Below are positions 24,111 through 33,362 of a stretch of DNA of 64,000 nucleotides, one piece after another. This DNA is from Halorussus amylolyticus. Lineage in GTDB: Archaea; Halobacteriota; Halobacteria; Halobacteriales; Haladaptataceae. The stretch covers positions 1 through 64,000 of the forward strand of contig NZ_ML974131.1 of the NCBI RefSeq assembly GCF_004143485.2, written 5' to 3'. Both the position numbers and the translations under genes were made by a program. The notes beneath the pieces are model-generated. The model had not been told where the DNA came from. It did not search any database and saw only the letters and a list, made by a program, of their open reading frames with translations. The first letter of the stretch is position 1, and every line of letters begins with the position of its first letter.

Positions 24111-25544
24111 TTAGAACACGTCGTCGGCGTCGAGCTTTCCGTCGCGAAGTTGCCCACGTGCGGTGATTTTCTCGCCGAGCGTCACGTCGGCGCTCGCGCT
24201 CACGCTCATCGTCTCTTGGCCGTCGTCGAGGATGATGGGGTCTCCGGCCTGCACGACGGTGCCCGTGAACTCGATTTCCTCGTCACTCTCTTTCGCGACC
24301 GCCGTTCCGGCGGTCGCACCGTCGCCCGTTGCGGAGTCGCCGCCCGAATCGCCGCCAGCGGGCGACGCCGACGAGTCGGCGTCGCCCGCGAACGCGTCGA
24401 GTCCGGTCTCGCCGTCGCTGTCGGCGTCGGCCTCGCCGAGGACGGTCACGGTCGATTGCCATCCGGCCGACCCCTCGATGTCGTCCTGCCAGCCGTCCTG
24501 AATCTCGAGGTCGGCCAACTGGACTTCGTCGCCCGGCCCGACGTCGGCGTCGGCCTTCTCGCCCCAGAGCGCGACCCGGAGGTCGCCGGTCGAGTCTTGG
24601 ACCCGGATGTTCCGGACCTGCCCCTCCGAACCGTCGTCGCGGTCGAAAGTGCGCTTGGGGTCCGCAGAGCGCACGACGCCCGAGATATCCACGGTTTCGC
24701 CGATTTCGAGACCGTCGATGTCAGCCGTCTCGGGCACGTACTCGATGTCTTCGTCGATTTCCTCGACCGCGCCCCGAGAGCCGAGGTGGAGTTCGAGGTC
24801 GCCGTCGCGTTCGCGAACGTAGCCGTCAACGACCTCGACTGAAGTTCCGGCGTCGATTTCGTTCGCGAGTTCGGCCTGCTCGTCCCACAGCGTGACCCGG
24901 ACCCTGCCGGTGGGGTCGCCGACCTTCAGGTTCGACACCTGCCCCTCCGAACCGTCGTCGCGCGAGAACGTCCGGATGGAGTCGGTGTCGAGGACCTTCC
25001 CGCGGAGGTTCACGTCCGAGAGACCGAGCGAGAGGTCCTCGACCCGGTAGGTGTCCTGAATCTGCACGTCGATGTCGGTCTCGCCGTCGGGTTCGACCTG
25101 ATTCACGTTGACCTCGACGCCGTTGTACCCCTCCTTCGGACGGCCCGCGATGCGGAGGACCTCGCCGACTTCGAGTTCCTCGACTCCGGCGTCGGCCTGC
25201 TTGTCCCAGAAGGTGATGCGGACCGACCCGGTCTCGTCGGCGACTTCGACGTTCAGCACGCGGCCGTCCTCTTGGTCGTCCTCGCCGTCGCGCTCGAACG
25301 TCCGGAGGTCGCCGATGCCGACCACCTTCGCCGCGAATTTCACCTCCTCCATTCCGGGCTCGATGTCGGCGATGCCGTTGACCTCGCCGCCCTCCTCGTC
25401 GAGTTCGTGGGCGATGAGCATCGCCGCCGTCTCCTCGTCGGCCAGTCCGCCCATCTGTGCCACTTTCTCTTCGACCGCTTCGCGGAACTCCTCTAGGGAT
25501 ACCTCCGCGTCGAGGTCGGCGTGAACGTCCTCTATCGCGCCCAT
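24111..25544 (-). CDS. RPA-like single-stranded DNA-binding protein with multiple OB folds
   Basis: A 477-residue ssDNA-binding protein. After an N-terminal helical region (about 1-60) there are three similar OB-fold repeats, recognisable by the recurring RTF-RDDGSEGQV-N-V-D-TG-VR-LW-(D/E)-A pattern at about 75-130, 180-235 and 285-340. A low-complexity Ser/Gly/Asp linker follows, then a C-terminal OB-like segment (EIEFTGTVVQAGDPIILDDG). It takes part in replication, repair and recombination. ATG 25544 is selected since the MGAIEDVHADLDAEVSLEEF start is typical; a 78-residue longer frame would run into repeat-associated sequence. No zinc finger is visible. Confidence 0.93.
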   Translation of the reverse strand: MGAIEDVHADLDAEVSLEEFREAVEEKVAQMGGLADEETAAMLIAHELDEEGGEVNGIADIEPGMEEVKFAAKVVGIGDLRTFERDGEDDQEDGRVLNVEVADETGSVRITFWDKQADAGVEELEVGEVLRIAGRPKEGYNGVEVNVNQVEPDGETDIDVQIQDTYRVEDLSLGLSDVNLRGKVLDTDSIRTFSRDDGSEGQVSNLKVGDPTGRVRVTLWDEQAELANEIDAGTSVEVVDGYVRERDGDLELHLGSRGAVEEIDEDIEYVPETADIDGLEIGETVDISGVVRSADPKRTFDRDDGSEGQVRNIRVQDSTGDLRVALWGEKADADVGPGDEVQLADLEIQDGWQDDIEGSAGWQSTVTVLGEADADSDGETGLDAFAGDADSSASPAGGDSGGDSATGDGATAGTAVAKESDEEIEFTGTVVQAGDPIILDDGQETMSVSASADVTLGEKITARGQLRDGKLDADDVF

Positions 25545-25717
25545 AATCGTATTACCGAGCAGGAGTGGCCCGCGCTTAAGCATTGTCCTTGGCGCTCTCC
25601 CTCGGTCTCGTCGGGCGATTTCGACCGGTAGGGCGGGTCGCGTTCCGGGACCGGGTCTCGGGTGGTCATGGCCCGAGTTGGCTTCGCTTTCGTATATAAA
25701 TTCTCGGGAGTGGCGCT

Positions 25718-25990
25718 CGGTGACACAAACTATCGGAAACAGCCGGTGACACAGTCCACCGGAAACAGCCAGTGACACAATCTACGAGGTGGGAATGAAA
25801 GGGGCCGTCCGGTCGCGTCCACTTTAGTCGCCTCCGCGGGCCAGTATTTCCGCGCGGGCGGTGTGGAGAGCGCGGAAATATCCCGCGGAGCGACCGCGAC
25901 CGGGCGGGGGCTTTCGAGGTGTCCATGCTGTTGTTATCCTCGACATAGAGCGACTGGACGGGGGCTTTCTGGCCGTTGTTGGTTCTGTAG
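25718..25990 (+). repeat. Composite repeat, copy 2
   Basis: Three ~26-nt units (from 25718, 25744 and 25770: GGTGACACAAACTATCGGAA, GGTGACACAGTCCACCGGAA, then AGTGACACAATC) lead into the core at 25788. Its outer stem is GTCCGGTCGCG/CGCGACCGGGC; its inner stems are CTCCGCGGG/CCCGCGGAG and ATTTCCGCG/CGCGGAAAT, around the loop GGGCGGTGTGGAGAG. GGGGGCTTTC follows the core and recurs once downstream. A TATATAAA element at 25693-25700 lies about 20 bp before the first unit and could drive transcription into it. Confidence 0.75.
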
Positions 25991-26122
25991 CCGCTTGCGA
26001 TTCAGAAAGGAGGAAAGCTCTCTGTTCATTATCGCTCGGTGATTGGTTCGGCACCAGTATCCCGCAACACGCATCGCGGCCAAATCCGCGGTTTTTCGTC
26101 GCTCGCCCGCCAACCCCCGACG

Positions 26123-26746
26123 ATGACCGACGCCGAGGACACCTACCGGACCGTTGCCGACCGGGGCCGGGCCAGATTCGAGATTCGCGGGTCGGAGTTC
26201 GTCGGCCACGTTCGGCCCGTCGCCGACCGCGAGGAAGCCGAGGCGTTCGTCGCCGAAATCCGGGCGGAGTACGACGACGCGACCCACAACGTCCCGACGT
26301 ACCGCGTTCGGGAGGACCCGCTTCGGGAGTGGGCCGACGACGACGGCGAACCCACTGGGTCGGCGGGCAAGCCCGCGCTCAACGTCCTCCAGCAGGAGGG
26401 CGTCGAGAACGTGGTCGCGGTCGTGACCCGGTACTACGGCGGGACGAATCTCGGCGTCGGCGGTCTCGCGCGGTCGTACTCCCGGGCGGTCAAGGACGCG
26501 CTCGCCGACGCCGAAATCGTGGAGCGCCGCCCCCGCGAGCGATTCGAGGTCGTCGTGGAGTACGACGACTCGGGGACGGTCAGGGGGATTCTCGAAAGCG
26601 CGGACTCCGACGCGGCGTTCGACGCCGACTACGCCGAGCGGGTCGCGTTCGAGGTGGACGTTCCGGTCGGGGAGGCAGAGGCGCTCCGAGACCGGATTCG
26701 AAGCGCGACCAGCGGCCGGGCGGAGATTGGCTCGCGGTCGGGATAA
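26123..26746 (+). CDS. IMPACT/YigZ-family protein
   Basis: A 207-residue member of UPF0029 (YigZ in bacteria, IMPACT N-domain in eukaryotes). Diagnostic blocks are SEFVGHVRPV (about 23-32), HNVPTYRV (about 55-62), DDGEPTGSAGKPALNVLQ (about 74-91) and VTRYYGGTNLGVGGLARSYS (about 103-122), followed by a DUF1949-like ferredoxin fold. The biochemical role is unclear; links to ribosome or translation stress come from eukaryotic IMPACT. ATG 26123 is chosen since conserved sequence begins about ten residues in. It heads a same-strand set with hisI and the DUF7118 gene. Confidence 0.92.
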   Translation: MTDAEDTYRTVADRGRARFEIRGSEFVGHVRPVADREEAEAFVAEIRAEYDDATHNVPTYRVREDPLREWADDDGEPTGSAGKPALNVLQQEGVENVVAVVTRYYGGTNLGVGGLARSYSRAVKDALADAEIVERRPRERFEVVVEYDDSGTVRGILESADSDAAFDADYAERVAFEVDVPVGEAEALRDRIRSATSGRAEIGSRSG

Positions 26747-26797
26747 CGACTTGCCGACACACAAGACATATCGCCGGGAAAGCCGAACCACCAGCCA

Positions 26798-27202
26798 ATG
26801 AGCGAGAGCCAGACCGCCGAGGTGGACGACGCCGACGTCGCAGTCGAACTCGACTTCGGCGACACCGGCCGCATCCCCGCGATTGCACAGGACGCCGACT
26901 CCGGCGAAGTGCTGATGCTCGCGTACGTCACGCCGGAAGCGGTCGAGCAGACGTGCGAGACCGGACTGGCCCACTACTATTCCCGAAGCCGCGAGGAGTT
27001 GTGGCAGAAGGGTGGCACCAGCGGCCACGTCCAGCGCGTTCGGGAGGTCCGGGCCGACTGCGACGGCGACGCCCTGCTCTACCTCGTCGAACAGGAGGGC
27101 GGCGGCGCGTGTCACACCGGCTACGAGACGTGTTTCTACCGGACGCTCGACGGCGAGGAGGTCGCCGACCGGGCGTTCGACCCCGACGACGTGTATGAGT
27201 GA
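26798..27202 (+). CDS. hisI: Phosphoribosyl-AMP cyclohydrolase
   Basis: A 134-residue HisI, the third step of histidine biosynthesis (opens the purine ring of PR-AMP). Signature elements are [10 protein letters not shown] (about 39-48), [18 protein letters not shown] (about 61-78), the D-C-D-D metal residues in [13 protein letters not shown] (about 86-98) and the [11 protein letters not shown] zinc/cysteine stretch (about 107-117). It is the free-standing archaeal form without HisE. The 3' end overlaps the next gene by 8 bp, so the pair is co-transcribed; other his genes are not in this window. Confidence 0.96.
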   Translation: MSESQTAEVDDADVAVELDFGDTGRIPAIAQDADSGEVLMLAYVTPEAVEQTCETGLAHYYSRSREELWQKGGTSGHVQRVREVRADCDGDALLYLVEQEGGGACHTGYETCFYRTLDGEEVADRAFDPDDVYE

Positions 27203-28337
27203 GAACGTCCACCGCCGGCCCGACGCTGTCGCGGACCTCGAAGCCGCCGACGCCGCCTACCGCGACGTGGTGGCGGAAATCGAGTCTCACGGCGAGGAGA
27301 ACGTCGAAGCCGTCGCGGACGCGTACGACCGCGCGACCACGCTGCTCGCGCGCTACGAGGCGCAGGCGACCGGTACCGGCCGGTCGAACTTCCAGAAGTT
27401 CGTGGAGTTCAAATCGAAGTTCAGTTCGCTCGTCGAGGGCCTCGACGACGACCTGCCCGCACGCGACGCCTTCGAGGCGGCGGGCGACCGGGTCGACAAG
27501 AATCGGCTCAACGAGTCCGACTTCGAGCGCGCTCGCGACGACCTCGAACCCGCGAAAGGGGTCGCGGACCTGCTCGACGACCGCCGGGAAGCGCGCTCGC
27601 GTTACCGAAAGCGCCTGAAGGAAACTCACCGCGCGCTCGAAGCCGCCGAGGCGGACCTCGCAGACCGCGAGCGACTGGTCGAACTCGGGGCGGCCGACCT
27701 CGACGCACCGGTCGAGGAGATTCGAGACCCCATCGAATCGTACAACGACGCCGTGAACGAGGCGTTCGCCGAGTTCCGGCGCGAGTCGAGCGCCCGCGCG
27801 GTCCTCGACTTCGTGGCGACGACTCGGAGCTACCCGCTGGTCGAGTTCGACCGCCCGCCCGAGAATCTTCGCGAGTACGTCGAGAACCGCGAGGTCGGCG
27901 AGGAACCGCTCACGAAACTGCTCAAATACGCTCGCTACTCGAACTCGAAGCTCTCCCACTACGTCGGCGACCCCGGCGCGCTCAAGCGCGCGGTCGCGAC
28001 CAACGAGACGTATCTCGAACGCCTCGACGCCGACCCGCTCGAACTCGACTGGCCGCCGCGGTCCGCGACCGACCTGAAGTGGCGCGTCGAGGAACTGGTC
28101 TCGGTCGTCGGCCGGTTCGCCCCGGAGGCGGTGGTGGCCGACCTGCGGGAGGTACAGCGTGCCGTCCACGACGAGGCGCGCTTCGAACGGCTTCGAACCG
28201 CGGCGGAGGCCGAAGCGCAGCTATCCGACGCGGAGCGAGAGAAGGTCGAGAACGGGGAGGTGACCGCGGAAATCGAGGATTTGAAGGCGCGAATCTCCGC
28301 GCTGGAGGATTCGCTCGAAGCGTATCCCGACCGGTAG
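27195..28337 (+). CDS. Coiled-coil DUF7118-type protein
   Basis: A 380-residue, highly acidic, almost entirely helical protein with long heptad-like stretches. The N-terminal part (residues about 10-160) and a C-terminal segment ([20 protein letters not shown] and following residues) are coiled-coil-like. It matches, to my memory, a haloarchaeal family with unknown function (DUF7118). ATG 27195 overlaps the end of hisI by 8 bp. There are no TM segments or cysteines. The architecture suggests a structural or scaffold role, without support for anything more specific. Confidence 0.75.
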   Translation: MSENVHRRPDAVADLEAADAAYRDVVAEIESHGEENVEAVADAYDRATTLLARYEAQATGTGRSNFQKFVEFKSKFSSLVEGLDDDLPARDAFEAAGDRVDKNRLNESDFERARDDLEPAKGVADLLDDRREARSRYRKRLKETHRALEAAEADLADRERLVELGAADLDAPVEEIRDPIESYNDAVNEAFAEFRRESSARAVLDFVATTRSYPLVEFDRPPENLREYVENREVGEEPLTKLLKYARYSNSKLSHYVGDPGALKRAVATNETYLERLDADPLELDWPPRSATDLKWRVEELVSVVGRFAPEAVVADLREVQRAVHDEARFERLRTAAEAEAQLSDAEREKVENGEVTAEIEDLKARISALEDSLEAYPDR

Positions 28338-28362
28338 TCGCGACGGAATCGCCGGGCGAAAA

Positions 28363-29727
28363 CTACACTTCCGCCTTCGCTTCCAGCAGTTTCTCTTCCA
28401 TCGCTTGGGCTAACTCCGTCGCCCAACTCTCCTCGCGAGCCTCGGCGTAAATCCGGACCATCGGCTCGGTGCCGCTCGGTCGGGCCAGCACCCACGCGTC
28501 GCCGTAGTCGAATCGGTATCCGTCGAGGGTCGTCATCTCGGCGTCGCTCTCCTCGGCCTCGCGCTCGGCGGCGTCGAGCAGTGCGTCGCGCTCGGCGTCG
28601 GTGTCGTAGCCGATGTTGACCCGGACGTTGTGGTAGCCGCCGTAGGGCGCGACGACTTCGCTCGCCGAGCGGTCGGCGAGGAGTTCGAGGAACTTCGCCG
28701 CGGTGTACGCGCCGTCGCGGGCGAGCAGGTAGCCGGGGAAGAAGATGCCGCCGTTGCCCTCGCCCGCGACCGGGACCGACTCGCCCTCGCTCTGAAGCTC
28801 CTCGATTCGGGTGATGAGGTTAGTCGAACCGATGGGCGTGAGTTCGAGCGTCGCGCCCCGGTCGTCGGCCACGTCCACGAGTCGCTGGGAGACGTTGACC
28901 GCCGAGACCACCGAGTCGCCGGGTTCGAGTTCGGCGGCCGCCAGCGCCGCGAGCGTGGCGTCGCCCTCGACGTACTTGCCGTTCTCGTCGTAGAAGATTG
29001 CGCGGTCTGCGTCGCCGTCGTGGGCGATTCCGACGTCGGCGTCGGTGGCGGCGACCAGTCGGCCCAGGTCGCCGAGGTTCTCGGGGACGGGTTCGGGCTC
29101 CCGGCCGGGGAAGTGGCCGTCGGGCTGGCTGTTGGCGGTCACGACCCGACAGCCGAGCTTTCGGAAGAACTCCGGGCTGGTGAGCGACCCCGCGCCGTGG
29201 CCGGGGTCGAGCGCCACGGTGAGGTCGGCACCCGAGATTTTCTCGCGGTCCACCGCCGCGAGAAGTCCCTCGACGTACGCCCGGCGTGCGCCCTCGACGC
29301 GTCGGCTGCCGCCCGTTTCGCTCCACCGGACCGAGTCGAACTGCTCGGTCAGGAACTTCTGTTCGATGCGCTCCAAATCGGAGACCACGAGTTCGACGCC
29401 GTCGGCACCGATTAGCTTGATGCCGTTGTACTCGGGCGGATTGTGGGAGGCGGTTATCATAACGACCGGCGTGGCCTCGCGCTCGGCGTACGCTTGCGCG
29501 CCTGGCGTGGGAACGATTCCGAGGCGGTCCACGTCCGCGCCCACGCTGGCGAGACCGCTCGCGGCGGCGTCGGCGAGCATCCGCCCGGTCGCGCGGGTGT
29601 CGCGGGCGACTGCCACGCGGTCGGCCCGCCACACCGTCCCGGCGGCCTTCGCGACTTTCAGCGCGAACTCGGGGGTGAGTTCCTCGTTTGCGACCCCCCT
29701 CGTTCCGCTCGACCCAAATACCTTCAT
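28363..29727 (-). CDS. glmM: Phosphoglucosamine/phosphohexose mutase
   Basis: A 454-residue alpha-D-phosphohexomutase. The active-site phosphoserine motif ITASHNPPEYNGIK (about 90-103), the metal-binding loop IAHDGDADRAIF (about 233-244), the sugar-binding loop GEGNGGIFF (about 318-326) and the phosphate-binding RPSGTEPMVRIYAEA (about 415-429) are all present. Archaeal members interconvert glucosamine-1/6-phosphate or other hexose phosphates for glycan and nucleotide-sugar synthesis; GlmM rather than Pgm is the best guess from overall look. ATG 29727 starts MKVFGSSGTRGVAN. It is divergent from the beta-propeller gene. Confidence 0.9.
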   Translation of the reverse strand: MKVFGSSGTRGVANEELTPEFALKVAKAAGTVWRADRVAVARDTRATGRMLADAAASGLASVGADVDRLGIVPTPGAQAYAEREATPVVMITASHNPPEYNGIKLIGADGVELVVSDLERIEQKFLTEQFDSVRWSETGGSRRVEGARRAYVEGLLAAVDREKISGADLTVALDPGHGAGSLTSPEFFRKLGCRVVTANSQPDGHFPGREPEPVPENLGDLGRLVAATDADVGIAHDGDADRAIFYDENGKYVEGDATLAALAAAELEPGDSVVSAVNVSQRLVDVADDRGATLELTPIGSTNLITRIEELQSEGESVPVAGEGNGGIFFPGYLLARDGAYTAAKFLELLADRSASEVVAPYGGYHNVRVNIGYDTDAERDALLDAAEREAEESDAEMTTLDGYRFDYGDAWVLARPSGTEPMVRIYAEAREESWATELAQAMEEKLLEAKAEV

Positions 29728-29866
29728 GTGCGAGCGTGAGGACCGGGGAACAAAAGGCATTCCGGAGCGGGCTCTCTCGTGTCGAGTCGCCGTCACAGGC
29801 GTCTCGAACCCCGACTCTCGGCTTCGAATCCGAACGCCTAACCACCCCACCGCCGAAATCTCGCGT

Positions 29867-30745
29867 ATGGGAATCAGCATCGACGAGAAGCGAGTGTACG
29901 CCGGGGACGACGACACCGCCCCGGTGTACGTCGTCGGTGAGTTCGGCATCGCAGTCGTGGAGACCTCCGACGACCTCGTGGGCGGATTCGAACTCGAACG
30001 CCAGTGCGACGCGCGCGACGCCGCCGGGGCGGACGGCCGGGTCGCGGTCGCCACCGACGAGGACGTGCTCGTCGGCGGCCGGGACGGCTTCGAACCGCTC
30101 GGCGTGGGTCCGGCGGTCGCGGTCGGATTCGCGGGGTCGGACCTGCTCGTGGCTACGGAAGACGGTCGGATTCTCCGTAGCGGCGGCGGTGACGGTGACG
30201 CCGACGCCAACGATTCGTGGACCGAAATCGGCGAACTTCCGGACGTGCGCGCCATCGACGGCGACTTTCTCGCGACGGCGTCGGGCGTCTACCGGGCGAC
30301 GGGCGACTCCGAATCGGCGTCCGCGAGCCTCGAACACGTCGGTCTCGAAGACGTTCGGGACGTGTCGGCCGCGGGCGTCCCGCTGGCGGCGACCGGCGAC
30401 GGTCTCTACCGGCTCGGAAACGGTTGGCTGGACGAACTCGACGGCGGCTTTCGCGCGGTCAGCGCCGCGAGACGCGGCGCTGACCGCGCGGACTGGGCCC
30501 ACGCGGCGAGAGAGTCAGCGAGCGAATCGGTGAGCGATTCGGCTGGCGAGTCGGGTTTGTATGCCCGCGAGGACGGCGAGTGGCGCGCGGTCGAGATTCC
30601 GACCGAGAGCGAAATCGTCGCGCTCGCCCACGGCGAGGGGGCGTACGCCGTCACCGAGGACGGCACCTTCCTGCTCTCGGTCGGCGACGGGTGGCGCTCC
30701 CAACTGCTCGGACTTCCGGGCGTCCGAGCACTCGCGGCCCCGTGA
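29867..30745 (+). CDS. HVO_0234-type beta-propeller protein
   Basis: A 292-residue protein with repeated short beta-strand units (DVLVGGRDGFEPL, DLLVATEDGRIL, DFLATASGVYRA, LAATGDGLYRL, AYAVTEDGTFLL), about seven blades. It resembles the haloarchaeal HVO_0234 family of beta-propellers with unknown function. There is no signal peptide, so it is likely cytoplasmic. The segment RRGADRADWAHAARESASES interrupts blade periodicity and may be a loop insertion. It lies just upstream of the MoaE fusion gene (58 bp gap, same strand). Confidence 0.75.
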   Translation: MGISIDEKRVYAGDDDTAPVYVVGEFGIAVVETSDDLVGGFELERQCDARDAAGADGRVAVATDEDVLVGGRDGFEPLGVGPAVAVGFAGSDLLVATEDGRILRSGGGDGDADANDSWTEIGELPDVRAIDGDFLATASGVYRATGDSESASASLEHVGLEDVRDVSAAGVPLAATGDGLYRLGNGWLDELDGGFRAVSAARRGADRADWAHAARESASESVSDSAGESGLYAREDGEWRAVEIPTESEIVALAHGEGAYAVTEDGTFLLSVGDGWRSQLLGLPGVRALAAP

Positions 30746-30802
30746 GACGCGGATTCTCGCCCCATCGAAGGCTACAAGCGCGTCCCGATCCATGAGTCGT
30801 CC

Positions 30803-31609
30803 ATGTACGTGCTGGGCGTCGTCGGCGACGAAGCGCGGGCGGTCGCCGACGACTTGGCGGCGGAGTTCGGCGAGGACGGTCGCGTGGCGGTCGTCGCGCG
30901 CGACCCGACCGCGAGCGACGGGACCGCACTCGAAACCTCGGCGGACGCGACCTACCGACTCGCGGACGGCGGGTGGACCGCGTCGGGACGCGACCGAGCG
31001 CTCTCGGACGTTCTCGACGACCTCGCGCCGGAGTACGACCGCGCGATTCTCGTTGATTTTCCGGCGGCAGACGTGCCGCAGGTGGTCGTCGGGGCCGGCC
31101 CTGAGGAAGTGGACCACGCGGGCGAGACGCTCCTCGAAGCGGCCGACGCCGACGGTGTGGACCCCGCAGAAATTCGAGCGCGCCTCGACGCCACCGAACC
31201 CTACGAGACGCTCGAATCGCTCGTCGCCGAGGCGAAGCGCTCCGAAGACGCCCCGTACTCGGGAGCCATCGCCACGTTCACCGGGCGGGTCCGCGCGAAG
31301 GAGGACGCCGACGACGAACCCACCGAGTACCTCGCGTTCGAGAAGTACGAGGGGGTCGCCGAGGACCGGATGGACGCCATCAGCGCCGAGTTGGAGGAGC
31401 GCGAGGGCGTGTTCGAGGTGGTGATGCACCACCGGACCGGCGTCATCGAGTACGGCGAGGACATCGTGTTCGTCGTGGTGCTCGCGGGACACCGAAAAGA
31501 GGCGTTTCGGACGGTCGAGGACGGCATCGACCGCCTCAAGGACGAAGTGCCGATATTCAAAAAGGAAGTCACGACCGACGAGCAGTTCTGGGTCCACGAG
31601 CGGTCGTGA
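30803..31609 (+). CDS. moaE: MobB-like / molybdopterin synthase catalytic subunit MoaE fusion
   Basis: A 268-residue two-domain protein. Residues about 125-268 form MoaE: APYSGAIATFTGRVR (about 148-162), EYLAFEKYEGVAEDRMDAI (about 174-192), the VMHHRTGVIEYGED motif (209-222) and FKKEVTTDEQFWVH (252-265) carry the catalytic lysines. MoaE with MoaD or a SAMP inserts the dithiolene sulfurs into molybdopterin. The N-terminal ~120 residues look like a reduced MobB P-loop domain, but the Walker A lysine motif is not seen (LGVVGDEARAVAD). Such MobB-MoaE fusions are known in haloarchaea, where MoaE is also a target of sampylation. Confidence 0.88.
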   Translation: MYVLGVVGDEARAVADDLAAEFGEDGRVAVVARDPTASDGTALETSADATYRLADGGWTASGRDRALSDVLDDLAPEYDRAILVDFPAADVPQVVVGAGPEEVDHAGETLLEAADADGVDPAEIRARLDATEPYETLESLVAEAKRSEDAPYSGAIATFTGRVRAKEDADDEPTEYLAFEKYEGVAEDRMDAISAELEEREGVFEVVMHHRTGVIEYGEDIVFVVVLAGHRKEAFRTVEDGIDRLKDEVPIFKKEVTTDEQFWVHERS

Positions 31610-31624
31610 CCGGTCGGTCCGGAT

Positions 31625-31710
31625 TCGCGCCTCGTCTGTTCGGGGTCGCGCCTCGTCCGCTCCGGGGTCGAATCTCGTCCGCTCCGGGGCCGCGACTCGT
31701 TCGTTTCCCG
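31625..31710. repeat. 22-nt tandem repeat, about four units
   Basis: TCGCGCCTCGTCTGTTCGGG(G) at 31625-31645, TCGCGCCTCGTCCGCTCCGG(GG) at 31646-31667, TCGAATCTCGTCCGCTCCGG(GG) at 31668-31689 and a decayed fourth unit at 31690-31710. It occupies the start of the 324-bp gap between moaE and the DUF7123 gene. No reading frame through it looks coding. The rest of the gap (31711-31933) is AT-rich, including CTTTATAACA near 31896 as a probable TATA box for the next gene. Confidence 0.65.
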
Positions 31711-31933
31711 CTCTCGTCAGTCGTTCGCAAGACGTTCTGACTCGGGCCTCTATTTTGCGAAAGAAAACGCGAAAATGGTTTTTGAACTATCTAACGGCCT
31801 CAAAAAACGTCGTAAAACGTTGCTTTTAGCCCATTTTCCGGTATCGACCCGGCTTCGAGATGCGAATATTCGGAAAACGACACTAACCGTCTGCCCTTTA
31901 TAACACCCCCCGTACCCAATGGGTGGATGAGGC

Positions 31934-32185
31934 ATGAGCGCAACCACGAAGCCCTCCGAAGCCCCCGAACCGAACTCGAAGAAACAGCGCCTCGAGCAGT
32001 TCCTCCAGCGTAAGGCCGACGACGGTGAGATGTACTTCAAGAGCAAGTTCATCGCGGACGAGGTCGGCCTCTCGGCCAAAGAAATCGGCGCGCTGATGGT
32101 GAAACTCAAGGATTCGGCGACCGACCTCGAAATCGAGAAGTGGTCGTACACGAGCGCGACCACGTGGCGCGTCTCCCCCGCGTAA
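31934..32185 (+). CDS. DUF7123-type small winged-helix-like protein
   Basis: An 83-residue protein (KKQRLEQFLQRKADDGEMYF, then FIADEVGLSAKEIGALMVKL, ending in a TTWRVSP strand). The helix-helix-strand pattern fits a small winged helix, and I recognise it as the haloarchaeal DUF7123 family. Such single-domain wHTH proteins may be DNA-binding regulators, but no target is known. The ATG 34-36 bp after a clear TATA (CTTTATAACA) fits a short-leader mRNA. It is monocistronic. Confidence 0.8.
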   Translation: MSATTKPSEAPEPNSKKQRLEQFLQRKADDGEMYFKSKFIADEVGLSAKEIGALMVKLKDSATDLEIEKWSYTSATTWRVSPA

Positions 32186-32327
32186 GTCGGTTCCTCGCCG
32201 AGGTCCCCCGCATCGCTCGTCGAACGGTTCGCGTGCCGCCCGATTGGTCCCTTTCTCCCTCGCTTTCGTTTCGTCGCGGATAGCCGCGTCCGATACGTTT
32301 GTAACCGCCCGGAAACACCGTCCGAGC

Positions 32328-33281
32328 GTGTCACTCGTCTCCGCGCTGACGACCGCGATTCTGCCGGTCCTCTCCATCGCGGCGGTCGGCTTCCTGCTCG
32401 GGAAGGCTCGCGAAATCGACGTGGACCCGCTCGGGACCATCACCATCTACGTCCTCACGCCGGCGCTCGTCTTCTACAGTCTCGCGACGTCGTCGCTCTC
32501 GGGCGGTCTCGCCGCGAAACTGGTTGGCGGCGCAATCGTGACCACCATGGCGATGGTCGTCCTCGCGGAGGGCGTCGGCCGCTTACTCGGCGAGTCCGAA
32601 CCCGTCCTCGGCGCGCTCGTCCTCTCCTCGGCGTTCCCGAACGCGGGCAACTACGGTATTCCGCTCGCGGTGTTCGCCTTCGGCGCGGTCGGGCGCTCGA
32701 CCGCAGTGCTCTACATCGCGAGCCAGTCGCTCCTGATGTACACCGTCGGCGTCTACCTCGCCTCGCGCGGTGGGGAGACGTCCGCGCGCGGGGCCGTGAT
32801 GGAGGTGTTCAAACTCCCGCTCGTGTACGCGGTCATCGCCGCGTGGGTCGCGCGATGGCTCGGCGTCGTCCCGCCGACCGACACCGCCGCGATGGAGACG
32901 ATACGGCTCGTCGGCGACTCGGCGATTCCGGTGATGCTCCTGATTTTGGGCATCCAGCTCGCCAACACCCGACACGGCGCGGCGCTCTCGCGGGTCGGCG
33001 TCTCGAACGGCCTGAAATTGGTGGTCGCACCGCTCGTCGCGGTCGGCGTCGCGCTCGCCCTCGGTCTCGGCGAGAACCCCACGGTCGCGCGGGTGTTCGT
33101 CCTCGAAGCTGGGATGCCCGCCGCGGTCACGCCCCTCATCCTATCCATCGAGTACGACGAGGGCGCGGAGGGCTTGTCCGGCCCGGAGTACGTCAGTACC
33201 GCCATCTTCGTCAGCACGCTCGCGAGCGTCGGCACGCTGACCGTCCTCATCGCGGTGTTGCAGGCGGGACTGTTGGTGTGA
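32328..33281 (+). CDS. AEC-family transporter (auxin efflux carrier-like)
   Basis: A 317-residue membrane protein with about ten TM helices in two repeats. The AEC hallmark is seen in LSSAFPNAGNYGIPLAVFAF (about 99-118), with the N-x-G-N/GxP core, and in the C-terminal repeat GMPAAVTPLILS (about 262-273). Members export organic acids such as malate or malonate, or auxin in plants; the haloarchaeal substrate is unknown. The start is GTG 32328 (MSLVSALTTAILPVL); earlier in-frame starts add a charged non-TM tail. It is independent of neighbours. Confidence 0.88.
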   Translation: MSLVSALTTAILPVLSIAAVGFLLGKAREIDVDPLGTITIYVLTPALVFYSLATSSLSGGLAAKLVGGAIVTTMAMVVLAEGVGRLLGESEPVLGALVLSSAFPNAGNYGIPLAVFAFGAVGRSTAVLYIASQSLLMYTVGVYLASRGGETSARGAVMEVFKLPLVYAVIAAWVARWLGVVPPTDTAAMETIRLVGDSAIPVMLLILGIQLANTRHGAALSRVGVSNGLKLVVAPLVAVGVALALGLGENPTVARVFVLEAGMPAAVTPLILSIEYDEGAEGLSGPEYVSTAIFVSTLASVGTLTVLIAVLQAGLLV

Positions 33282-33362
33282 GGGCGGCGCTCGCGCACTG
33301 GAGTGTGCGAGCGCCGCCGTCGTCACGGGGTTTATCAACGCCGACACCGTAGCCCGTACCGA

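Noticed and set aside
25718-25790. The three 26-nt units as a miniature CRISPR array
   Set aside because: The units are contiguous without unique spacers, are imperfect, always come in threes before the same hairpin core, and no cas gene is nearby.
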